From NCBI GenBank assembly GCA_017483405.1, contig JAFUWP010000176.1:1-5011 (forward strand): 5,011 nucleotides of DNA, read 5' to 3'. The stretch is from Oscillospiraceae bacterium (GTDB lineage: Bacteria; Bacillota; Clostridia; Oscillospirales; Ruminococcaceae). Made by a program: the position numbers and the translations under genes. The notes beneath the pieces were generated by a model that did not search any database, was not told where the DNA came from, and was given only the letters and a program-made list of their open reading frames with translations. Of the stretch, positions 1-5,011 are shown piece after piece (position 1 is the stretch's first letter; each line of letters begins with the position of its first letter).

Positions 1-486
1 CGGAGCAGGCAGAGTTTTCACCGGAAATCTGAACCAGCCCAGATAATCAGAAACGGCTAATTCCTGAATCGAAACTTCACCGCATCCGGCATACTGTGCT
101 GTCATGCCGGAAGGAATTTCGAGCGGTTCTTCGGCAGTCATAGCACTCTGCACGATTCGGGCATCATCCTGAACGAAATTCATCGCCGTTCCGAGGCGAA
201 ACCGCAGAAACGGCACAGGGAGACGGCCTTCCGCCGTCAGTGTGACTTTCGCGGTGAAATGCCGTCCTTTTGCCAGATAAGCAGGCGCATCGAGCTTTGC
301 CGTGATATGCCGGCAGGCGCGGTAACTTAGCAGGACGGAAATCAGCGGCGCAAGCAGCAGAAAGCTCCATACGACAACACCAATATCACCATCAAGATAG
401 TTTGTGAATGCGTAGGCCATGCCGAACATCATCAGCAGGCCGAAATAAAGTTTAGAATGTTCCAGCAGGGCAGAGATTCTTTTCAT
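1..486 (-). CDS. DUF58 family membrane protein, N-terminal part (runs off the left edge)
   Basis: The first 162 codons of a protein that continues beyond the window edge. Residues about 13-29 and 35-55 form two hydrophobic segments, the usual N-terminal hairpin anchor of DUF58 proteins. An extramembrane beta-rich segment follows, and residues 132-154 (YAGCGEV...VSDYLGWFRF) match the family's 'R-G-x-h-x-h-x-x-h-x-h-x-D-P-h-G-L-F' stretch that precedes the conserved core. That core, and the vWA-like fold expected after it, would lie outside the window. DUF58 genes commonly sit directly downstream of moxR, as here (12 bp gap), and the pair is thought to act in chaperone-like assembly or envelope stress functions; the exact role is not known. 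The ATG at 486 is chosen because it has a GAGG 10 nt upstream and follows the MoxR stop. The family call rests on context plus the N-terminal pattern, without the core motif. Confidence 0.83.
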   Translation of the reverse strand, partial: MKRISALLEHSKLYFGLLMMFGMAYAFTNYLDGDIGVVVWSFLLLAPLISVLLSYRACRHITAKLDAPAYLAKGRHFTAKVTLTAEGRLPVPFLRFRLGTAMNFVQDDARIVQSAMTAEEPLEIPSGMTAQYAGCGEVSIQELAVSDYLGWFRFPVKTLPAP

Positions 487-496
487 AGCAGAAAAA

Positions 497-500
497 CCTC
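497..500 (-). promoter_or_regulatory. Ribosome binding site of the DUF58 gene, overlapping the MoxR stop codon
   Basis: The coding-strand TGAGG at 501-497 contains the MoxR stop (TGA) and a GAGG Shine-Dalgarno, 10 nt before the ATG at 486. The overlap suggests translational coupling of the two genes. Confidence 0.6.
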
Positions 501-1434
501 AGGATTCCGGCGGAACGGGGAGCGTTTCCAGAAGATGCTGTATCAGTGCTTCCGGAGTGCCCAGACTGTTCCGGCCTTTCGGAGAAAGCAGAATTCTGTG
601 TGCCAGTACAGGAACGGCAAGTTCCTTGACATCATCCGGCGTTGCGAAACTTCTGCCGTGAACGAATGCCGCCGCACGGACAGCACGATAACAGGCGATA
701 CTGCCTCGCGGACTCACGCCGAGGGCTGACATGTCGCTTTCTCTGGTAGCCCTGACAAGCGCAAGAATATAATTTCTGACAGAATCAGAAACCTGAACTG
801 CATTGACTTTCTGTTGCAGAGCGGTGACTTCCTGTGTAGAAATCACGGCTTCGGAAATATTAGAGATGGGATTGCCTTCGCCATTGCGTTCGAGAATGGC
901 AAGTTCTTCCTGCAAAGTCGGATAACCCATAGAGATTTTCATAAAGAATCTGTCCATCTGGGCTTCCGGCAGATGATAAGTACCATAAGTTTCCACAGGG
1001 TTCTGCGTAGCGATAACCATAAACGGAGAAGGCAGAAGATGGGTTTGTCCGTCAAGGCTTATCTGATGTTCCTCCATGATTTCGAGCAGTGCTGACTGTA
1101 CTTTAGGGGAGGCGCGGTTGATTTCGTCAGCAAGCAGAAAATTACAGACGGCCGCACCGGCACGGTATTCCAGAGAGCCGTCTTTCTGATTGACAACAGA
1201 ATAGCCTGTAATATCAGAAGGCATAATATCGGGAGTCAGCTGAATTCGATGAAATTCGCCGCCGACCGAACGGGAAAGCGCGGCCGCCAGCTGAGTTTTG
1301 CCGACACCAGGCACATCCTCCAGCAGAACATGACCGCCGCACAGCATGGAGATAATCGCTTGCAGAACGGTTTCGTTCTTCCCGATGATGACTTTGCCTA
1401 CACTTTGTAAAATATCCTGTACGTCTTTTTGCAT
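499..1434 (-). CDS. MoxR-family AAA+ ATPase
   Basis: A complete 311-residue protein, the normal length for MoxR ATPases. Motifs in order: Walker A EDVPGVGKT at 39-47 (Lys46), Walker B FLLADEINRA at 99-108 (Asp103, Glu104), sensor 1 VIATQNP at 140-146, the EAQMDRF arginine-finger region at 157-163 (Arg162), and sensor 2 GVSPRGS at 239-245 (Arg243). All catalytic residues are present, so the enzyme should bind and hydrolyse ATP as a cytosolic hexamer. MoxR proteins act as chaperone-like remodelling ATPases, usually working on partners with vWA or DUF58 domains; here the DUF58 gene starts 12 bp downstream. The ATG at 1434 is supported by AAAGGAGG at 1453-1446, and an apparent promoter lies just upstream, so this pair can be expressed separately from the genes before it. 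The exact client is unknown. Confidence 0.97.
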   Translation of the reverse strand: MQKDVQDILQSVGKVIIGKNETVLQAIISMLCGGHVLLEDVPGVGKTQLAAALSRSVGGEFHRIQLTPDIMPSDITGYSVVNQKDGSLEYRAGAAVCNFLLADEINRASPKVQSALLEIMEEHQISLDGQTHLLPSPFMVIATQNPVETYGTYHLPEAQMDRFFMKISMGYPTLQEELAILERNGEGNPISNISEAVISTQEVTALQQKVNAVQVSDSVRNYILALVRATRESDMSALGVSPRGSIACYRAVRAAAFVHGRSFATPDDVKELAVPVLAHRILLSPKGRNSLGTPEALIQHLLETLPVPPES

Positions 1435-1445
1435 ATTGAGAAATT

Positions 1446-1453
1446 CCTCCTTT
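1446..1453 (-). promoter_or_regulatory. Ribosome binding site of the MoxR gene
   Basis: The coding strand reads AAAGGAGG at 1453-1446, 11 nt before the ATG at 1434. This near-perfect Shine-Dalgarno fixes the start codon. It lies at or within a few bases of the predicted transcription start, so the untranslated leader would be only about 19 nt. Confidence 0.85.
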
Positions 1454-1459
1454 TTTTAT

Positions 1460-1488
1460 ATTATAGCACAAAATTTCAGATTTGTACA
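1460..1488 (-). promoter_or_regulatory. Predicted sigma-A promoter with extended -10 for the MoxR-DUF58 operon
   Basis: On the minus strand a perfect -10 hexamer TATAAT lies at 1465-1460, preceded by TG at 1468-1467 (TGnTATAAT, an extended -10). Seventeen bases upstream is TGTACA at 1488-1483, a 4/6 match to TTGACA. Spacing is optimal, and the strong extended -10 compensates for the weak -35. Transcription should start near 1453, just ahead of the MoxR ribosome binding site. Confidence 0.78.
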
Positions 1489-1545
1489 GTGAATTTTCAT
1501 AAAAAAATGAATTTTTTTTGAATTTTTTCAAAAAATTTTCTGAAT
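1489..1545. other. AT-rich spacer with periodic A/T tracts; possible UP element or curved DNA, no clear terminator
   Basis: The non-coding stretch between the lipoprotein stop and the MoxR promoter is nearly pure A/T. On the plus strand it has homopolymer runs at 1501-1507 (A7), 1512-1519 (T8), 1523-1528 (T6) and 1530-1535 (A6), and GAATTT repeats starting at 1491, 1509, 1520 and 1542. The runs nearest the promoter fall where an UP element would be. Weak all-A/T inverted repeats exist (for example 1521-1537, and A7/T7 at 1513-1519 with 1501-1507), but there is no GC-containing stem followed by a U tract. I therefore do not call an intrinsic terminator, and some read-through from the upstream operon is likely. 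Confidence 0.5.
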
Positions 1546-2130
1546 TTAAAAATCATTCCCGACAGCCGTTTCCGCATCGGGATTACGGATGGGAATCTGT
1601 TCCGCCAGAGGCAGAATCCGATTGAGTGCATCAGTATAATTGCCATCTATCAGGTCACGGGATGCACCCGAAAGCAGAACGGAAATATCCTCCTGTGTCA
1701 TATACTCCTGACAGATTCCGGATGTGAAAATATAATCCTGATTGGTATCATTATTGAGTAAGACAAGAAAACCATCCGGATTTTCTGCATCCGCAGCGGC
1801 CTGATAGTACTGTACTGCAAATTGTTCCGGCGTAAGGCCGTTCAGATTATCCGTGATGACAAGAAAGGCATTTATCAGCCGGCTGGAGGCAATCCATTCC
1901 AGATAGGCATTATGCAGAGAAAGTGAATCTTCCGTCAGAGCCGAGCATTCATCATAGATATGCTGATTTTCCGAATTTCTGAATAAAGAAGCACGTTCTT
2001 CAATAGAGAGGGGTTCTGTTTCCGCGATGGTTTCCTTCACGGCGGAAATCTGTCCGGAAACAGGTTCGGATTTATGACATCCGGTGAGTAAAAATGCTGA
2101 AAGAAAAAATATCCAGAAATATTTCCGCAT
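1546..2130 (-). CDS. TPM-domain lipoprotein (YgcG/TLP18.3-like)
   Basis: A complete 194-residue protein. It begins with a type II signal peptide: MRK, then a hydrophobic run, then the lipobox LLTGC with Cys18 as the expected lipidated residue. It should therefore be anchored on the outer face of the cytoplasmic membrane. Residues 19-55 are a polar linker. Residues about 57-177 fit the TPM domain pattern: HIYDECSALTED (57-68), a helix, LINAFLVITDNLNGLTPEQFA (85-105), PDGFLVLLNN (118-127), DYIFTSG (132-138) and a final helical segment around DGNYTDALNRIL (162-173). Unlike many TPM proteins it has no C-terminal membrane helix; the lipid anchor replaces it. TPM proteins have been linked to phosphatase activity and photosystem repair in plants, but bacterial functions are mostly unknown. 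Its Shine-Dalgarno overlaps the LCP stop codon, so it is co-translated with the LCP enzyme and probably acts at the same envelope site. Confidence 0.8.
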   Translation of the reverse strand: MRKYFWIFFLSAFLLTGCHKSEPVSGQISAVKETIAETEPLSIEERASLFRNSENQHIYDECSALTEDSLSLHNAYLEWIASSRLINAFLVITDNLNGLTPEQFAVQYYQAAADAENPDGFLVLLNNDTNQDYIFTSGICQEYMTQEDISVLLSGASRDLIDGNYTDALNRILPLAEQIPIRNPDAETAVGNDF

Positions 2131-2134
2131 AGTT

Positions 2135-2141
2135 CCTCCTT
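2135..2141 (-). promoter_or_regulatory. Ribosome binding site of the lipoprotein gene, overlapping the LCP stop codon
   Basis: The coding strand reads TAAGGAGG at 2142-2135: the LCP stop TAA runs directly into the Shine-Dalgarno. Only 4 nt separate GGAGG from the ATG at 2130, shorter than usual, but no better start exists because the signal peptide begins here. Confidence 0.75.
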
Positions 2142-3561
2142 ACTGCACGGGCGCGGAATAGACAGTATCTTTCAGCACCTGTATATTGGCATTGAAATCG
2201 ACCTGAAGTACGGACTGGCCGTCAATATCGGCCGGAGTGTAAGTACCATCAGCAGGAATCTGTATCTGAGCGATGTCATATTGCATCGCGAACGGTACGC
2301 GCAGAGACAGAAAATATAATTCCGCATCGGACATATTCGTTCCCAGATGGGGCATAGCAGAAGAAATCAGTTCCGGAACGGCGGTGACGGCTTTGGATTT
2401 GGCATTTTGCAGGAGCTGGGTCATGACTTCGCGCTGACGGGAAGTCCGTTCAAAGTCCGCATTTCCGACATAGCGGATTCTTGCGTAAGAAAGTGCCTGT
2501 TTGCCGTTCAGGATGTAAGTGCCGCCTTTTTCGATAAAATCAGATAACGGGTCATCACCGGCGAGGGCATTCACTTCGCTCTGTAAAATCACATTCAGTG
2601 CCTGCGCTTCGGCATCGGAAAGATTGATTTTCACACCGCCGAACGCATCAATAATACCGGCAAATCCCATAAAGCTGACAACACAGTAATCATCAATGCT
2701 GACCTGATAATTCTGTTCGAGGGTATCCATCAGCAGTTCTGCACCGCCGAGCGAATAGGCCGCATTGAGCTTGTTATAGCCATGATTCGGAATATCCACA
2801 TAAGCATCACGCATAAAAGAAGTCAGATAGATATTCTGCGTTCTGGAATTGAGTGACAGCAGAATCATCGTATCGGAACGGCCGCGTTCCGAGCCGACAT
2901 CGCGGGCATCCGTGCCGATAAGCAGAACGCTCCGCACATAACCTGCATCGAGCGTTCCGGAAGTCACCGTGCGTTCTTCTCTGGGGAGCTTTTCGAGCTG
3001 ACGGATGAGCAGAAACGCGATGGCTGAATAAATCGCGAAAATAATCACTGCCAGAATAAAAATATGCCGGATAATACTTTTCAAGAAACCGCCTCCGTGA
3101 GAATGGGAATGTGTTTTTCTGGATGATTTTTTATGCTGATTCTGGGAAGTCTGTTTTTTAGGAGTATCTGTATGATGCGTATTTGATTTTCTGGTTTTTT
3201 TAGAAGTATCCGGATTGGTATTTTTATGCTGTTTTTTAGAAGAATGATGACTGCTTCGGGGGCGGTCATATTCTTCATAAGCACCGTAATCGAAATCATC
3301 TTCGGAAGAAACGTCCTGACCGGAATCATTTCTTTCCGGCGCGGAAGGGATGACGATTTCCTGTGTCTGGAATTCATCGGAAGTTCCGGCATGTTTGGGA
3401 ATCCTGAATTCCTGCGTATGTACCGGAGCGGAAGTCTGTTCCGGTTTTTCGACACGTTTCAGAGGCGGAAGCTGTTCCCGATAGTAATCATAAGCATCTT
3501 CGGGGAACTGTCTGGGACGGGGCAAATCGGAATTCTGTCTGTTTTCAGGAGTATCGCTCAT
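2140..3561 (-). CDS. LytR-CpsA-Psr (LCP) family cell-wall glycopolymer ligase
   Basis: A complete 473-residue membrane protein. Residues 1-160 are predicted cytoplasmic: an acidic, proline-rich part (1-100), then a Lys/His/Ser/Thr-rich linker (102-158). One membrane helix spans about 163-187, and the extracellular LCP domain covers about 208-390. Hallmarks seen: LLIGTDAR (213-220; Asp218, Arg220), RSDTMILL (228-235), SFMRDAYVDIP (248-258; Arg251, Asp252), the NKLNAAYSLGG region (263-273), FGGV (307-310), and LNGKQALSYARIR (351-363) followed by DFERTSRQR (369-377). These are the acidic and arginine residues that bind the pyrophosphate of polyprenyl-linked substrates, so the enzyme should be active. 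LCP enzymes transfer teichoic acids, capsule or other glycopolymers from lipid carriers to peptidoglycan. Residues 395-473 form a C-terminal extension common in clostridial members. AAAGGAGG 9 nt before the ATG supports the start. The exact polymer cannot be told from sequence. Confidence 0.96.
   Translation of the reverse strand: MSDTPENRQNSDLPRPRQFPEDAYDYYREQLPPLKRVEKPEQTSAPVHTQEFRIPKHAGTSDEFQTQEIVIPSAPERNDSGQDVSSEDDFDYGAYEEYDRPRSSHHSSKKQHKNTNPDTSKKTRKSNTHHTDTPKKQTSQNQHKKSSRKTHSHSHGGGFLKSIIRHIFILAVIIFAIYSAIAFLLIRQLEKLPREERTVTSGTLDAGYVRSVLLIGTDARDVGSERGRSDTMILLSLNSRTQNIYLTSFMRDAYVDIPNHGYNKLNAAYSLGGAELLMDTLEQNYQVSIDDYCVVSFMGFAGIIDAFGGVKINLSDAEAQALNVILQSEVNALAGDDPLSDFIEKGGTYILNGKQALSYARIRYVGNADFERTSRQREVMTQLLQNAKSKAVTAVPELISSAMPHLGTNMSDAELYFLSLRVPFAMQYDIAQIQIPADGTYTPADIDGQSVLQVDFNANIQVLKDTVYSAPVQ
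3088..3258 (-). repeat. Low-complexity Lys/His/Ser/Thr-rich linker coding segment within the LCP gene
   Basis: Codons 102-158 encode a basic, polar stretch ending in HSHSHGGG just before the membrane helix. The coding strand is A-rich, unlike the rest of the gene, with partial duplications: CAGCATAAAAA occurs twice (QHKN at 111-114 and QHKK at 142-145), and NTNPDTSKKT (114-123) resembles NTHHTDTPKKQT (127-138). This is consistent with growth by slippage or short duplication in an unstructured linker. Confidence 0.7.
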
Positions 3562-3570
3562 GATGATTTT

Positions 3571-3578
3571 CCTCCTTT
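3571..3578 (-). promoter_or_regulatory. Ribosome binding site of the LCP gene, joined to the upstream stop codon
   Basis: The coding strand reads TGAAAGGAGG at 3580-3571. The stop codon of the ATPase-like gene runs into a perfect AAAGGAGG, 9 nt before the LCP ATG at 3561. This fixes the start and implies translational coupling with the upstream gene. Confidence 0.85.
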
Positions 3579-5011
3579 CAGAACATCCGGCGGATATTCA
3601 CGCACAGAATTGTGATAAAAGAAATCGCACACTGAAGAATAATCATCCAGCCTGGGGTAACGCCCACATGCAGAAGGGATTCCATCAGCACCAGCACAAG
3701 ACCAATCAGAATGCTGACAGCTTGCAGAAAGATGCCGGCAGTGGCGGCATTTCTGACGACTTTGGAACAGGCAATCAGGCGCATCACGTTGCTGAAACTG
3801 TTCGTACAGGCGACAGAGGCACTCATTTCCTTGACGGGAGCGGTTTCCGCGCGGTAGATTTCCTGCATCTTGGAGGGGATGATTTTAATCATTTCCTGCG
3901 GAATCTCGAATAATGCGGCAATTCTGTAGAGCGTGATAATCGGGTCAACGCTGTGGATAATCAGGCACATATCACGTTTCATAGCCTGCTGAACCCAGAA
4001 CTTGACAACTTTATCCGCCTGAAGTTCCACGACAAAAAGCGCAGAAAGATTTCCGGAGATAGAGAGATAGACAGCCTCTCTGTCTTCTCCGGTGAGTTCG
4101 GCTTCTTTGGTTTTGGAGGGAACACCCTCAATGCGATGGCTAATCATAAGTTCACGGTTTCCGAGCAGAACTCTTTGATTATGAATCCATCCGCACAGGC
4201 CAAGACCATCTTCACAGACATAATTCTCGATGGGATAAAGACGCTGTTCCTTACCCTGCAACACTTCGTTGAAGATGTGGCTGAATGCACTGCCGGCATA
4301 ACGGGCAAGGCTTGCCGCCGCGAGCAGAGTTTCTTCGGTCTTGACGTTGGAATACATCTTGACACCGCGGAGCTGAATTGCACCTTCCGGAAACATTGCG
4401 GAGGCATCGAGCATCACGGAATTGGTATCATAGAAATCATCTACACTCTGATAGCCGAGAAGAAGTGCGCCGAATTTTGAAAGTTTCTGAGATGCCTTGA
4501 ATAACGGCAGATTCACCGCGAAAGTGATTGCCGCACATCCTGATGCGACAGAAAACATGGAGAATAATCCCAGAAAATAACCGATGCCGCCGCCTTTAAA
4601 GAGTGTCAGTACAATTGAGGCAACCAGCGAGAAAATACAGCTTGCCGGTGCGGCATAATAGCTGAAATGGTCAGCTAAATCGGCAGAATAAGTATATTTG
4701 CGGAAATCTTTCAGGGAATCGGTTTTCCGCAGAGCGGCCGTTACAGGAAAATCATTCATCACGCCTCTTGCAAGGGCTTCGGCATTGCTTTCGTTTTCGA
4801 TGATGTGCAGACCGCAGTATTCAGAATTTGTACTGACGGCTTTGAGATTGATTTCTTCACGGTCGATGATTAACAGTTTCCCGATGGTATGCAGAAGCAG
4901 AATAAAAATCGCACACGGCATGAAATGGCTTGCCAGTCCGTTATGCTGAATACCGAAGATGCCGAAAAAAGAATCGAGCATACACGAGAGCCATGCAACT
5001 GCCGCGAGACG
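3578..5011 (-). CDS. Degenerate heavy-metal P-type ATPase-like membrane protein (pseudo-ATPase), 5' end outside the window
   Basis: The frame is open to the right edge. The first ATG in view (4981) has no ribosome binding site and is preceded by 10 open codons of hydrophobic character, so the true start lies outside. Numbering from that Met: membrane segments at about 20-39, 107-128, 132-157, 413-435 and 442-463, with a small soluble part at 40-105 and a large one at 160-405. This is the order of the C-terminal two thirds of a P1B ATPase. Matches: LADHFSYYAAP (102-112) to the helix after the actuator domain; ASGCA (146-150) at the CPC site; SVMLDASAMFPEG (188-200), ungapped against a typical TVVFDKTGTLTEG; FSHIF (233-237) at the SEHPL site; GLGLCGWI...VLLGN (259-275), typical of the nucleotide domain; HSVDP (343-347) where LTGDN belongs; IIPSK (367-371). 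Asp192 and Asp346 remain, but KTGT, TGE, GDGxND and CPC are lost, so ATP-driven transport is unlikely. No frameshift or stop is seen, so it appears maintained rather than decaying. Its function is unknown; its operon suggests a cell-envelope role. Confidence 0.8.
   Translation of the reverse strand, partial: RLAAVAWLSCMLDSFFGIFGIQHNGLASHFMPCAIFILLLHTIGKLLIIDREEINLKAVSTNSEYCGLHIIENESNAEALARGVMNDFPVTAALRKTDSLKDFRKYTYSADLADHFSYYAAPASCIFSLVASIVLTLFKGGGIGYFLGLFSMFSVASGCAAITFAVNLPLFKASQKLSKFGALLLGYQSVDDFYDTNSVMLDASAMFPEGAIQLRGVKMYSNVKTEETLLAAASLARYAGSAFSHIFNEVLQGKEQRLYPIENYVCEDGLGLCGWIHNQRVLLGNRELMISHRIEGVPSKTKEAELTGEDREAVYLSISGNLSALFVVELQADKVVKFWVQQAMKRDMCLIIHSVDPIITLYRIAALFEIPQEMIKIIPSKMQEIYRAETAPVKEMSASVACTNSFSNVMRLIACSKVVRNAATAGIFLQAVSILIGLVLVLMESLLHVGVTPGWMIILQCAISFITILCVNIRRMF

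Noticed and set aside
1214..1531. A 105-codon minus-strand reading frame starting in the AT-rich spacer
   Set aside because: It overlaps MoxR in another frame, starts upstream of the predicted promoter in homopolymer sequence, and its Arg/Cys-rich product resembles an out-of-frame reading of the MoxR gene.
1498..1545. Intrinsic terminator after the lipoprotein gene
   Set aside because: The inverted repeats there are made only of A/T pairs with tiny loops or lack an adjacent U tract in the right place; stems this weak rarely terminate transcription.
3081..3455. A 124-codon minus-strand frame inside the LCP gene
   Set aside because: It is the shifted frame of the low-complexity N-terminal coding region, has no ribosome binding site of its own, and gives an Ile/Lys/Arg-rich product without recognisable features.
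3953..4480. A 175-codon plus-strand reading frame antisense to the ATPase-like gene
   Set aside because: The opposite frame carries recognisable domain similarity and membrane segments; the plus-strand product has no family features or ribosome binding site.
3578..4981. Calling the protein a functional heavy-metal-transporting P-type ATPase
   Set aside because: The overall fold pattern matches, but the phosphorylation loop, TGD, GDGxND and metal-site CPC motifs are all altered or missing, so a transport call would be misleading.
4979..4981. ATG at 4981 as the true start of the ATPase-like gene
   Set aside because: There is no Shine-Dalgarno before it, the frame stays open to the window edge, and the preceding 10 codons encode hydrophobic residues that look like part of a membrane helix.
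1..5011. High frequency of TCCGG/CCGGA (roughly three dozen by hand count, several-fold above chance)
   Set aside because: The copies are spread evenly through the coding genes in several frames and have no fixed spacing, so codon and dipeptide preference is the simplest explanation. A genome-wide count would be needed to claim more.

Overview
The window is almost entirely protein-coding, and every supported gene lies on the minus strand, so transcription runs from right to left. Purine-rich AAAGGAGG-type ribosome binding sites, moderate GC, a sigma-A type extended -10 promoter, a lipobox lipoprotein and an LCP (LytR-CpsA-Psr) enzyme together point to a Gram-positive Firmicute. A gut-type Clostridia (Oscillospiraceae/Ruminococcus-like) is my best guess, made from style and not from a database match.

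Layout in transcription order. (1) 5011-3578: the 3' part of a membrane protein that lines up along its length with heavy-metal P-type ATPases but lacks the canonical DKTGT, TGD, GDGxND and CPC motifs. It looks like a catalytically dead 'pseudo-P-type ATPase'. (2) 3561-2140: an LCP-family cell-wall glycopolymer ligase with an unusually long, low-complexity cytoplasmic N-terminus. (3) 2130-1546: a small lipoprotein with a TPM (YgcG/TLP18.3-like) domain. These three genes are separated by 16 and 9 bp, and the Shine-Dalgarno of each downstream gene overlaps the upstream stop codon, so they form one translationally coupled operon. (4) 1545-1435: an AT-rich spacer with periodic A/T tracts and a good promoter. 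(5) 1434-499: a MoxR-family AAA+ ATPase. (6) 486-1: the N-terminal 162 codons of a DUF58 membrane protein, the usual MoxR partner, running off the left edge.

How they may fit together: LCP proteins attach teichoic-acid-like or capsular polymers to peptidoglycan. TPM lipoproteins and MoxR/DUF58 pairs are both linked to envelope maintenance or protein assembly. The window therefore reads as a cell-envelope locus in which a degenerate P-type ATPase has been recruited for an unknown, probably non-transport, role. That ATPase-like protein, and its tight coupling to LCP and TPM genes, is the most interesting content. I see no RNA genes, mobile elements, CRISPR arrays or origins.
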